Shown here piece by piece: positions 42,226 to 50,083 of a DNA stretch of 64,000 nucleotides. Location: assembly GCA_036399175.1 (NCBI GenBank), contig DASWNP010000030.1:9839-73838 (forward strand), given 5' to 3'. Under the pieces are notes generated by a model, which did not search any database, was not told the DNA's origin, and saw nothing but the letters and a program-made list of their open reading frames with translations. This stretch comes from DASWNP01 sp036399175 (GTDB taxonomy: Bacteria; Acidobacteriota; Blastocatellia; Pyrinomonadales; Pyrinomonadaceae). A program made the translations under genes and the position numbers. How positions within the stretch are numbered: the stretch's first letter is position 1; every line of letters starts with the position of its first letter.

Positions 42226-42732
42226 TTATCGCCTCCTGACGAATTTGAGAGCGACGCCGTTCATGCAGTAGCGAAGGCCGGTGGGTTTGGGGCCGTCGTC
42301 GAAGACGTGGCCTAAGTGTGCGTCGCAGCGCGCGCAGAGGATTTCGGTGCGCGTGTCGGGGAGGCTTCTGTCAGTCTCTTCTCGAACGTGCTGTTTGTTG
42401 ATGGGAGCCCAGAAGCTCGGCCAGCCGGTTTGCGAGTCGTACTTCGTGCGGGAGCTGAAGAGCGGGAGGTCGCAGCAGACGCAGAGGAATGTGCCTCTGT
42501 CATAAATTTTGTTGAGCGGGCTCGAATAGGGCGCTTCCGTGCCCTTCTGTCGCGTCACGTAATACTGCTCGGGCGTGAGCAGACGCTTCCATTCGGCGTC
42601 GGTTTTAGAGACCTTGCCGGGCGGGGCGGTCTTCGCAAACGCTTCGAGCGCGGAAGCGAACGGCAGTTGAGCGACGAGCGAAGCCGCGCCGAGATGGATG
42701 CCGAAAGAGAGAAACGAACGCCTGTTCATCAT
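42226..42732 (-). CDS. msrB: Peptide-methionine (R)-S-oxide reductase, Tat-exported
   Basis: The 168-residue protein has a twin-arginine signal (NRRSFLSFG with a hydrophobic Ala/Leu stretch) and then a complete MsrB domain. Zinc-binding pairs are CVCC and CARC; the core motifs are QTGWPSFWAPI, DAHLGHVFDDGPKPTGLRYC and MNGVAL, with the catalytic Cys in RYCMN. It reduces methionine-R-sulfoxide in proteins, here in the periplasm. GGAGG lies 6 bases before the ATG. Two tandem ATGs make the exact start uncertain by one residue. Confidence 0.95.
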   Translation of the reverse strand: MMNRRSFLSFGIHLGAASLVAQLPFASALEAFAKTAPPGKVSKTDAEWKRLLTPEQYYVTRQKGTEAPYSSPLNKIYDRGTFLCVCCDLPLFSSRTKYDSQTGWPSFWAPINKQHVREETDRSLPDTRTEILCARCDAHLGHVFDDGPKPTGLRYCMNGVALKFVRRR

Positions 42733-42865
42733 CAGTTACCTCCATGTTCAAAGGATATACGGGCGGCGACGGCGCGGCGGATTGCCCGGAAGCTTCACCC
42801 GAGAGGCTCGCGGACGAGCGGAGAGTTTCGCTTCTGAGAATAGCTCGCTTCCAGGTCGCTCCTGT

Positions 42866-43303
42866 CTATCGGTTGGGCTTCCGTGAACGGCGGACGCGTG
42901 AGAGGGCGGGGCCGAGGCGTCGCTCGACGGCTTCGGCAATCTTCGATGGATCGGCGGCGGGCGCTTGCGTCTCCGTCTCCTGCTGCCGTGTGAGAAGAGA
43001 TTTGAGAAGCGCCGACTGTTGTCTGTTGCGTGCCTCGCTCTCGTCGAATTTGAAGGGAGTGCACTTGCGGCATCTCGGCATGATGTTCAGCTTTTGTCCG
43101 GGCAGAGGCCAGCGCGTGAAGAGATGCCCTTCCAAAATCTCGACGCCGCAGGTGTCGCAGAAGAGCGGGCGCAGCGCACGGTAAACCACGCACCGCGCGC
43201 CCTCGCCCGTCTGTCCTGCGCCGACGATTTCGCTGATGCCCTGCACGACTTCCGAGCCGCCCTCCATGCCTCGCATCATACCAGCAAACAACTCTCTGCC
43301 CAT
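42866..43303 (-). CDS. Unknown protein with a zinc-ribbon-like Cys pattern
   Basis: A 145-residue protein whose ATG overlaps the stop of the upstream flavoenzyme gene by one base. It contains two Cys pairs (CDTC and CRKC) about 30 residues apart that would form a zinc ribbon (CDTCGVEILEGHLFTRWP). The C-terminus is basic (LGPALSRVRRSRKPNR). I do not recognise a family. Coupling suggests it works with, or is merely co-expressed with, the flavoenzyme. Confidence 0.65.
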   Translation of the reverse strand: MGRELFAGMMRGMEGGSEVVQGISEIVGAGQTGEGARCVVYRALRPLFCDTCGVEILEGHLFTRWPLPGQKLNIMPRCRKCTPFKFDESEARNRQQSALLKSLLTRQQETETQAPAADPSKIAEAVERRLGPALSRVRRSRKPNR

Positions 43304-44466
43304 CAGAGAACATCCGAAGAGGCGTTCGGCTCGCCCTCGGCGAAACGCGTAGGACGCAGGGCGCGTATGTCGAGCGCGCGTGCTTCGCCGTCGAGCATCA
43401 GCTCGGCGAGCAGTTGGCCGATGGCGGGCGCGTGCATCACGCCATGCCCCGAAGAGCCGTTGGCGAGATAGAAATTTTCCAAGCCCGCAGCGCGACCGAG
43501 CAGGGCGTGCTTGTCAGGCGACATCTCGTAGAGTCCAGCCCAACAGCTTTCGAGGTCGACTCGCGCCTCTCTGAGACAGGGCACGCGCAGGTGCGCGCGG
43601 CCGACGACTTCCCTGAGCCACGTCTCGTCGAAGCGCGCGTCGAAGGCGTCTTCGGTTGAAGGCAGGTCAGGCCAGAGCAGGAGCACGCGCCCGTCGCGCA
43701 CGCGCAGGTGAAAGCCGTCCTCGACGAAGACCGTCATCGGCATCTCTTCCGGCAGAAGGTCGAACGGATGCGTCACCGCCACCTGACGACGTAGAGGCAC
43801 GACCGGAAGCTCCATTCCGGCGCGTGCGGCCACCTCTGCCGCCCAAGCCCCGGCTGCGTTTACCACCTGCCCGACCGCTACCACTTCCCTGTTCGTCGAG
43901 ACCGCCTCGATGCGCCCGCGCGCGTCGAGGCGAAAGCCCGTGTGCTCCGTTCCGTACTCGAATCTCACTCCGAGTCGCGCGGCGGCTTCCGTGTAGCCGC
44001 GCAGAATCTGCATCGGGCGAATGAAGCCGTCGGTCGGACAGAAGACACCGCCCGCGAGCCCTTCGGTCTCGATGGACGGATTAAGACGCGCTGCTTCGTC
44101 AACGCTCACGCGTCGCGCTTCTTCGAGCCCCTCTGCCTTCTGCACGTTCTGCCCGGCATAAAGCGCCGCAAGCTGCGACTCATCGCTCGCCAGAAAAAGA
44201 TAGCCGCACTGCCGGTAGCCTGATTCGACGCCAATCTCTTCACGAAAACGCAGAAGCTTTTCGCGCGCGAGCAGAGAGAGCCGGACGTTAATGGCAGTGC
44301 TGAACTGCGCGCGAAAACCTCCCGTCGCCCTGCCCGTGCTTCCCTCGCCCGGCTGCCGTCCGCGCTCAAGCACCAACACGTCGCGGCATCCTCTGGCCGC
44401 GAGGTGATAGGCCACGCTCGCCCCTATCACCCCGCCGCCGACGATGACCACTTCAGCAGTTCTCAA
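43303..44466 (-). CDS. FAD-dependent oxidoreductase, DAO family (sarcosine/glycine oxidase-like)
   Basis: A 387-residue flavoprotein starting at TTG with GGAGG close upstream. FAD-binding motif VVIVGGGVIGASVAYHLAAR at the N-terminus, GSTGRATGGFRAQFS (flavin contact), VVNAAGAWAAEVA in the middle and SGHGVMHAPAIGQLLAELML at the end are those of the DAO family, which oxidises N-methyl or alpha-amino acids with FAD. The precise substrate is not readable; proline/sarcosine-type amines are the usual range. It precedes the zinc-ribbon gene with an overlap, and the inverted repeat B lies upstream. Confidence 0.9.
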   Translation of the reverse strand: MRTAEVVIVGGGVIGASVAYHLAARGCRDVLVLERGRQPGEGSTGRATGGFRAQFSTAINVRLSLLAREKLLRFREEIGVESGYRQCGYLFLASDESQLAALYAGQNVQKAEGLEEARRVSVDEAARLNPSIETEGLAGGVFCPTDGFIRPMQILRGYTEAAARLGVRFEYGTEHTGFRLDARGRIEAVSTNREVVAVGQVVNAAGAWAAEVAARAGMELPVVPLRRQVAVTHPFDLLPEEMPMTVFVEDGFHLRVRDGRVLLLWPDLPSTEDAFDARFDETWLREVVGRAHLRVPCLREARVDLESCWAGLYEMSPDKHALLGRAAGLENFYLANGSSGHGVMHAPAIGQLLAELMLDGEARALDIRALRPTRFAEGEPNASSDVL

Positions 44467-44480
44467 AAAACCTCCAATGA

Positions 44481-44574
44481 AAAAAGTCTGGAGTCTGGAG
44501 TCTAAAGTCTAAAGTCAAAGACAAAAGCTTTTTGTTTTGACTCCAGACTCCGGACTCCAGACTCCAGACTTTTT
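44481..44574. repeat. Long inverted repeat B built from GTCTGGA heptamers
   Basis: Arms 44481-44502 and 44553-44574 are perfectly complementary over 22 bases around a 50-base loop. The arms and flanks are heptamers (AGTCTGG, AGTCTAA on one side, CTCCAGA on the other). It occupies most of the 113 bases between the flavoenzyme and citrate synthase genes, both read on the minus strand. Confidence 0.92.
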
Positions 44575-44579
44575 CGCAG

Positions 44580-45899
44580 TTAGCTGCTTCCGGCAGACTT
44601 GCTGGCTTCGGCTCCGCGCTGCTCGATGGAGACGTAGTTGCGCGTGCGCTCGCCGAGGTAGACTTGGCGCGGGCGTGCGATTTTCTGTTCGGGGTCGTTC
44701 AAAAGCTCGACCCACTGTGCTATCCAGCCCGAAGTTCGCGGGATGGCGAAGAGCACGGGGAACATATCGACCGGAAAACGCATCGCCTGGTAGATAATCC
44801 CGGAGTAGAAATCGACGTTCGGGTAGAGCTTGCGCTTGACGAAATACTCGTCTTCGAGCGCGATGCGCTCAAGCTCAAGGGCGATGTCGAGCAGAGGGTC
44901 TTTGCCCGTCACCTCGAAGACCTCGTAGGCCACCTGCTTGATGATGCGCGCGCGCGGGTCGTAGTTCTTGTAGACCCTGTGGCCGAAGCCCATCAGTCGA
45001 AACTCGCCGCCCTTAGCGCGCTTGACGTACTCCGGCACCCTGTCCTTCGAGCCTATCTCCTTGAGCATCCGCAAAACAGCTTCGTTCGCTCCGCCGTGCA
45101 GGGGGCCGTAGAGCGCGGCAGCCGCTCCGGCGACAGCCGAGAACGGGTCGGTGTGGGCACTGCCGATGGAGCGCATGGTGTTGGTGCTGCAATTCTGCTC
45201 GTGGTCGGCGTGAAGGATGAAGAGGACGGAGAGGGCGCGCTCAAGCACGGGGTTCGGAGTGTATTTCAGCTCCGTCGTCTTGAACATCATGTTGAGGAAG
45301 TTGCCCTCGTAGCTCAAATCGTTGTCGGGGTAGGCGTACTGCATACCGATGCGGTGGCGATAGGCGAAGGCCGCGATGGTCGGAACTTTGGCGATGAGAC
45401 GGTGAATCTGTTTCTGTCGGCAGGGAAGCTCGAAGATGTTCTTGGCGTCGGGGTAGAAGGTGGAGAGCGCGCTAATCATGCTCTCGAACATGCCCATCGG
45501 GTGAGCGTTGTAATGGAAGCCGTCCAAGACCTTCTTGATGTTCTCGTTGATGAAGGTATGGTGCGTGATGTCCCACGTCCACTGCTTCAACTGCTCGGCG
45601 CTGGGCAGCTCGCCGTTCAGGAGCAGGTAAGCGACCTCAAGATAGTTGCTCTGCTCGGCGAGCTGTTCGATGGGGTAGCCGCGATATTCGAGTATTCCTT
45701 TGTCGCCGTCGATGTAGGTGATGCTGCTCTTGCATGAAGCGGTGTTCATAAAAGCAGGGTCGTAAGTCATCAAGCCGAAGTCGTCGTCGGAGACTTTAAT
45801 CTGTCTTAAATCCATCGCCTTGACGGTGTCGTTCTCGATAGGAATTTCGTATTGCTTGCCGGTGCGATTGTCCGTGATGGTCAAAGTGTTAGCACTCAT
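44580..45899 (-). CDS. gltA: Citrate synthase
   Basis: The 439-residue protein has the motifs of type II citrate synthase: FMNTASCKSSITYIDGDKGI, then EYRGYPIEQLAE, ILHADHEQNCSTNTMR, LYGPLHGGANEAVL and MGFGHRVYKNYDPRARIIK, with catalytic His in LHGGAN and GHRVY and Asp near the C-terminus (VDFYSGIIYQAM). It makes citrate from oxaloacetate and acetyl-CoA. AAGGAG lies 5 bases before its ATG. Its upstream region (45900-46330) is divergent with the HPPD gene and contains an AT-rich candidate promoter. Confidence 0.97.
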   Translation of the reverse strand: MSANTLTITDNRTGKQYEIPIENDTVKAMDLRQIKVSDDDFGLMTYDPAFMNTASCKSSITYIDGDKGILEYRGYPIEQLAEQSNYLEVAYLLLNGELPSAEQLKQWTWDITHHTFINENIKKVLDGFHYNAHPMGMFESMISALSTFYPDAKNIFELPCRQKQIHRLIAKVPTIAAFAYRHRIGMQYAYPDNDLSYEGNFLNMMFKTTELKYTPNPVLERALSVLFILHADHEQNCSTNTMRSIGSAHTDPFSAVAGAAAALYGPLHGGANEAVLRMLKEIGSKDRVPEYVKRAKGGEFRLMGFGHRVYKNYDPRARIIKQVAYEVFEVTGKDPLLDIALELERIALEDEYFVKRKLYPNVDFYSGIIYQAMRFPVDMFPVLFAIPRTSGWIAQWVELLNDPEQKIARPRQVYLGERTRNYVSIEQRGAEASKSAGSS

Positions 45900-46330
45900 G
45901 TGTGCTCCTTTCCGCGCAGGTGGATTCGTCTGGCCGGTCGTAGCTCTTCTCGGTACGCTCTAAATTATCTTCTTTTTCAAATTTGCTCAAAGGCTAGAGG
46001 AGCACTCGCGCCGAAAATAGAGATTATCGAAGAGTATGCAGGCGCGCTTTTCTTCGGCGCGCGGCGCGGCGCTGGAATTTGAAAGGCGGACGGTTAAGGT
46101 TTATGCTGTCGCCGCCGCGCGCCTGCAAGCAAATAGCGCGGGCGCGGGCGTCCTTCCTTTCGGCGTGCGCTTGTCTTTCGGGAAGTCAGTTTCTACTCCG
46201 GTTGACATCTCTTTTCACTCAAGGGTTAACAAAGCAGCCGCCGCTTCGGTCTTGACGACTCGTGCACCTTGCGGCCTTCTCTCGAAGGCGGGTGCGGGCG
46301 GCGCGGACGATATTCGGGAGCCTCGATTCT
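45900..46330. other. 431-base divergent intergenic region between gltA and the HPPD gene
   Basis: No supported gene. Short open frames here lack ribosome binding sites and run into the HPPD frame. A perfect TTGACA lies at 46202-46207 on the plus strand, 17 bases before a poor −10 (GTTAAC, 46225-46230), and is a possible start for the HPPD operon. The gltA candidate promoter lies at the left end. Confidence 0.6.
45964..45990 (-). promoter_or_regulatory. Candidate promoter for citrate synthase
   Basis: On the minus strand, TTGAGC (45990-45985) and GATAAT (45969-45964) are separated by 15 bases in an AT-rich stretch that stands out from the GC-rich surroundings, 65 bases before the gltA ATG. 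Spacer is short; support by consensus only. Confidence 0.4.
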
Positions 46331-47407
46331 ATGTGCGAGATTAAAGGCATCGACTACGTGGAATTTTACGTCGGCAACGCTTCGCAGGCCGCACACTTTT
46401 ACCGGCTCGCCTTCGGCTTCGCGCCCGTCGCCTTAGCCACTCTCGAAACCGGCGAGCGCGAGCGCACCTCCTTCGCCCTTGAGCAGAACGACATCCGGCT
46501 GATTCTGACAAGCGCCCTCTCGCCCGAAAGCCCCGTCGCCGAGCACGTCAAGCTGCACGGCGACAGCGTCAAAGACATCGCTTTCAAAGTGACTGACGCC
46601 TCACGCGCTTTTGAAGAGACGGTGCGGCGCGGCGCGCGCCCTGTTCTTGAGCCGACCGTCTACGAGCAGGACGAAGGGCGCATCGTCAAGGCGACGGTGG
46701 CGGCCTGCGGCGACACGGTTCATTCCTTCGTCGAGCGCAGGGGCGCATCCGAGAGCTTCTATCCCGGCTTCCAGCCGATAAAAAATCCCGCGCCCACCGT
46801 CGCCCAAACGGCGCTCAAGGCCATCGACCACATCGCCATCTGCGTCGAGCCCGGCACGCTCACGCGTTGGTACGATTTCTACATCGACGTTTTCGGTTTT
46901 CATCATTCGCACCAGGAAGACATCGTGACGGACAACACGGCGATGAATTCGGGCGTCGTCCAGAACAAAGACGGCAGCGTCAAGTTTCCCCTGATGGAAC
47001 CGGCGGCCAACAAGCGGCGCTCGCAGATTGATGAATACCTCGACTTTCATCACGGCCCCGGCGCGCAGCACATCGCCCTTCTCTCCTCCGACATCAAGCA
47101 AAGCGTCCGCACCCTCAGACAGAACGGCATCCCCTTTCTCTACACGCCCGAGACCTATTACGAAACGCTGGAGGCGCGAGTCGGCAAGCTCGACGAAGAC
47201 CTCGACACGCTGCGCGAGCTGAGCATACTGGTTGACCATGACAAGTGGGGCATTCTCATGCAGGTCTTCACCAAGCCTTTGCACGACCGCCCGACCGCCT
47301 TCATGGAGATAATCGAGCGGAAAGGGGCGCGCGGCTTCGGCGGCGGCAATATCAAGGCGCTCTTCGAGTCGATTGAGCGCGAGCAGGCGCGCAGGGGGAA
47401 TCTCTGA
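46331..47407 (+). CDS. hppD: 4-hydroxyphenylpyruvate dioxygenase-like protein
   Basis: The ATG at 46331 gives 358 residues (MCEIKGIDYVEFYVG); the frame extends further upstream without a good start. HPPD motifs: two halves, each beginning with a VEFYVG/IDHIAI segment; Fe ligands in IDHIAI, GAQHIAL and FMEIIE; and the C-terminal GFGGGNIKALFESIEREQ. It converts 4-hydroxyphenylpyruvate to homogentisate in Tyr catabolism. One substrate-site residue is odd: the usual PLNEP is PLMEP here. 4-hydroxymandelate synthase is an alternative from the same fold; the C-terminus favours HPPD. Confidence 0.85.
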   Translation: MCEIKGIDYVEFYVGNASQAAHFYRLAFGFAPVALATLETGERERTSFALEQNDIRLILTSALSPESPVAEHVKLHGDSVKDIAFKVTDASRAFEETVRRGARPVLEPTVYEQDEGRIVKATVAACGDTVHSFVERRGASESFYPGFQPIKNPAPTVAQTALKAIDHIAICVEPGTLTRWYDFYIDVFGFHHSHQEDIVTDNTAMNSGVVQNKDGSVKFPLMEPAANKRRSQIDEYLDFHHGPGAQHIALLSSDIKQSVRTLRQNGIPFLYTPETYYETLEARVGKLDEDLDTLRELSILVDHDKWGILMQVFTKPLHDRPTAFMEIIERKGARGFGGGNIKALFESIEREQARRGNL

Positions 47408-47428
47408 GCCGGAGGACGAGCGAGAGCT

Positions 47429-48640
47429 TTGAGCAAAGGGTCGATGAAAGAGCGTGCGGAGGTTGAACTTGCGGCGTGGGCGCGCGGCCTTGAGCGTTCG
47501 TCTTTGCAGGAGATGCTGACGGCCACTGCGCGCCCCGGCATCATCTCTTTCGCTCTCGGACTGCCTGCGCCGGAGTTTTTCCCCGCCGCAGATTTCTCCG
47601 AAGCAGCCGCGCGCGTCCTCTCAGAAGACGCGCGTGCGCTGCAATACAGCCCGCCCTTCGAGCCTCTGAAGCGGCACGTCGTCGAATTGATGAAGCGGCG
47701 CGGCGTCGTCTGTCGAGCGGAGCAAATCTTTCTCACGGCGGGAGCGCAGCAGGGCATGAGTCTGCTCGCGCGTCTGCTCCTGGATGAAGGCAGAAGCATC
47801 ATCACCGAAGAGCTTATCTACACGGGCTTTCAGCAGGTCGTCAAACCCTTCCGGCCTCGAATCCTGACCGTGCCGACCGACTCAGAGACGGGCATGGACG
47901 TTGAAGCCGTCTCGGAGATTCTGCGACGCGGCGAGCGCCCCGCTTTCATCTACTGCATCACCGACGGCCACAATCCTCTGAGCGTCCGCCTGCATCCCTC
48001 GAAGCGCGCGCGCCTCGTCGAGCTATCGGAGCATTACGGCGTCCCCATCATCGAAGACGACGCCTACGGTTTCCTCTGCTACGAAGAGACCGAGCCGCCC
48101 CTTCGCGCGCTCGGCGAAAGCACGGTGCTCTACGCCGGTTCCTTCTCGAAGATTCTGGCTCCGGCCTTGCGCGTCGGCTGGGTGATCGTGCCCGAAGAGA
48201 TGTTGCTGCCGCTCTCGGTCGTCAAGGAATCGTCCGACATCGACACGGCGACCTTCACGCAGCGCCTCGTCACCGCCTATCTCGACACCGGACGACTGGA
48301 GAGCCACGTCGAAAATCTAAGGCGAGAGTATCGACTGCGACGCGACACGATGCTTCGTGCGTTGGAGGAACATTTCCCCGAAGAGGCGCGCTGGCGAAAG
48401 CCGGAGAGCGGCGTTTTCTGCTGGGTCGAGCTGGCGGACGAGTTCGATGCCTTCGAGTTGTTCCGAAAGGCGATTGAGCACGAGCGCGTCGCATTCATTC
48501 CGGGTCAGGCCTTCGGCGTGCGAGAGGGCTTGAGCCATGCGCCGAGCATGCGTCTGAACTTCAGCCACTCCGCGCCCGGACTGATAGAAGAGGGCATCCC
48601 ACGCCTCGCGCGCGTCCTGAAAGGAAGCAGGCCGCGATGA
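47429..48640 (+). CDS. PLP-dependent class I/II aminotransferase
   Basis: About 400 residues; TTG 47429 or ATG 47444 could start it. Fold-type I motifs: FLTAGAQQGMSLLARLLLDE, ITDGHNPLSVRLHPSKRARL, PIIEDDAYGFLCYEE with PLP-binding Asp and Tyr, and YAGSFSKILAPALRVGW with the PLP Lys. It is close to the 2-aminoadipate/MocR-type aminotransferase group but has no GntR DNA-binding domain. It starts 21 bases after HPPD and so may supply hydroxyphenylpyruvate from tyrosine. It overlaps the LarA gene by 4 bases (ATGA). Confidence 0.88.
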   Translation: MSKGSMKERAEVELAAWARGLERSSLQEMLTATARPGIISFALGLPAPEFFPAADFSEAAARVLSEDARALQYSPPFEPLKRHVVELMKRRGVVCRAEQIFLTAGAQQGMSLLARLLLDEGRSIITEELIYTGFQQVVKPFRPRILTVPTDSETGMDVEAVSEILRRGERPAFIYCITDGHNPLSVRLHPSKRARLVELSEHYGVPIIEDDAYGFLCYEETEPPLRALGESTVLYAGSFSKILAPALRVGWVIVPEEMLLPLSVVKESSDIDTATFTQRLVTAYLDTGRLESHVENLRREYRLRRDTMLRALEEHFPEEARWRKPESGVFCWVELADEFDAFELFRKAIEHERVAFIPGQAFGVREGLSHAPSMRLNFSHSAPGLIEEGIPRLARVLKGSRPR

Positions 48641-49986
48641 CACGCTCAATGCTCGACCAAGCGCCGACGCCCGACGAGAGCAATCCTTCGGCTTCTATGG
48701 CGACGCAAAGGAAGTCGGGAGCGGCGCGCACAATCGCCCTCGGCTACGGCGCGCGGCAGATTCCCTTCGCCTTCGACCCCGAACGCTTCGACGTGCTCGC
48801 GCCCTCCGAGACCGAAACCGCGCTGCTCAGCGACGAAGCGTTGCACGCCGCTCTGGATGCTCCAATCAACTCGCCCCGGCTCGAAGAGATTGTCGAAGCG
48901 GGCGACCGCATCGTCGTCGTCGTGCCGGACGCGACGCGCGCGGCGGGCGTCGAGCGCATCGCGCCGCTTCTGATCGAGCGTCTGAACAGGCGCGGTCTCG
49001 CCGACAATCAGATTTCCATACTCGTCGGCGGCGGCATCCATCGCCCGCCGACTCGCGCCGAGATTCACTCTATCCTCGGCGACGAATTGCCGTTTAGAAT
49101 CGCCGTCCACCCGCACGATGTGAACGATGCTTCGACGCACGCTGCGTTGGGCGTCACCTCGCGAGGCACTCCCGTCGTTTTGAATCGAAGGCTCGTCGAG
49201 GCCGACCGCGGCGTCGTCGTCGGCGCAATCTCTTTCCACTACATCGCGGGCTTCTCCGGCGGACGTAAAGCCATCCTGCCGGGCTGCGCCGCCGAAAGCT
49301 CGATTCAGGCCAATCACCTTCTCTCCTTCGACCGCGAGACGCTCGAAAAGCGCGCGGGCATCGCCTCCGGCTCCCTCGACGGCAATCCCGTACACGAAGA
49401 CATGACGGAAGCTGTCGGGATGCTCAACCCTTCGTTTCTCGTCAACAGCGTGCTCGGCGAAGCCAACGAGATTGTCCGCCTCTACGCAGGCCACTGGCGC
49501 GACGCGCATCGCCTCGGCTGCGACCAGTACCGCGCGGCGCACGCGCACGCCGTCACGGAGCGTCGCCCGCTCGTCATCGTCAGCGCCGGAGGCTCGCCGC
49601 GCGACATCAACCTCATTCAATCGCACAAGGCGATGGAGCACGCTTCGGCTGTGCTGGAAGAGGGCGGGACGATGGTGGCGCTGGCAGAATGCGGCGGCGG
49701 GCTCGGGCGCGACGATTTCCTGCGATGGTTCGTACCGGGCGGCTCGCGCGCTACCGCCTTGATGCTCGTGGACGATTACAAAATCAACGGGCAGACGGCC
49801 TGGGGCTTGCGACGTAAAAGCGAGCGCTTTCGCATGCTTCTCGTCTCCGCGCTCGACCCCGACACCGTTCGCCGCACAGGACTTGAGCCGCACCCGACCC
49901 TCGAATCCGCTCTCTCAACAATCGCCAACGACCAGCACGGCTACATCATCCCGAACGGGCTCTCCACGCTTCCCCAAATTCGATAA
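48637..49986 (+). CDS. larA: LarA-like nickel-pincer 2-hydroxy acid racemase
   Basis: A 449-residue protein with DUF2088/LarA motifs: IVVVVPDATRAAGVERIAP, ILVGGGIHRPPTRAEIH, ISFHYIAGFSGGRKAILPG (Lys that holds the pincer cofactor, His before it) and the SSIQANHLL helix with a conserved His. The C-terminal half has MVALAECGGGLGRDDF. LarA homologues racemise or epimerise 2-hydroxy acids such as lactate, phenyllactate or malate. No larB, larC or larE genes are visible here. The ATG overlaps the aminotransferase stop. Linked to Tyr metabolism by context, so hydroxyphenyl-lactate is a conceivable substrate. Confidence 0.85.
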   Translation: MTRSMLDQAPTPDESNPSASMATQRKSGAARTIALGYGARQIPFAFDPERFDVLAPSETETALLSDEALHAALDAPINSPRLEEIVEAGDRIVVVVPDATRAAGVERIAPLLIERLNRRGLADNQISILVGGGIHRPPTRAEIHSILGDELPFRIAVHPHDVNDASTHAALGVTSRGTPVVLNRRLVEADRGVVVGAISFHYIAGFSGGRKAILPGCAAESSIQANHLLSFDRETLEKRAGIASGSLDGNPVHEDMTEAVGMLNPSFLVNSVLGEANEIVRLYAGHWRDAHRLGCDQYRAAHAHAVTERRPLVIVSAGGSPRDINLIQSHKAMEHASAVLEEGGTMVALAECGGGLGRDDFLRWFVPGGSRATALMLVDDYKINGQTAWGLRRKSERFRMLLVSALDPDTVRRTGLEPHPTLESALSTIANDQHGYIIPNGLSTLPQIR

Positions 49987-49990
49987 AGGA

Positions 49991-50064
49991 AAAGGTAAAA
50001 AGGCAAAAAGGCGAAGATGAAACCGGATTAACGCTTTCCCTTTGCCTTTTGCCTTTTTACCTTT
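49991..50064. repeat. Inverted repeat C built from short A/G-rich units between convergent genes
   Basis: Arms 49991-50008 and 50047-50064 pair perfectly over 18 bases, inside a longer imperfect repeat of units such as AAAAGGC and CTTTGCC (about 49985-50080). It lies between the larA stop and the NRPS stop, so it might also terminate transcription from either side. Confidence 0.85.
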
Positions 50065-50083
50065 GCCCTCTTTCCTTTCCCTA

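Noticed and set aside
42744..43184. Plus-strand open frame opposite the zinc-ribbon gene
   Set aside because: Low-complexity shadow; the minus-strand frame has Cys pairs and coupling to its upstream gene.
45900..46330. Short plus-strand open frames before HPPD as extra genes
   Set aside because: They lack ribosome binding sites and similarity to anything, and the region is divergent regulatory DNA.
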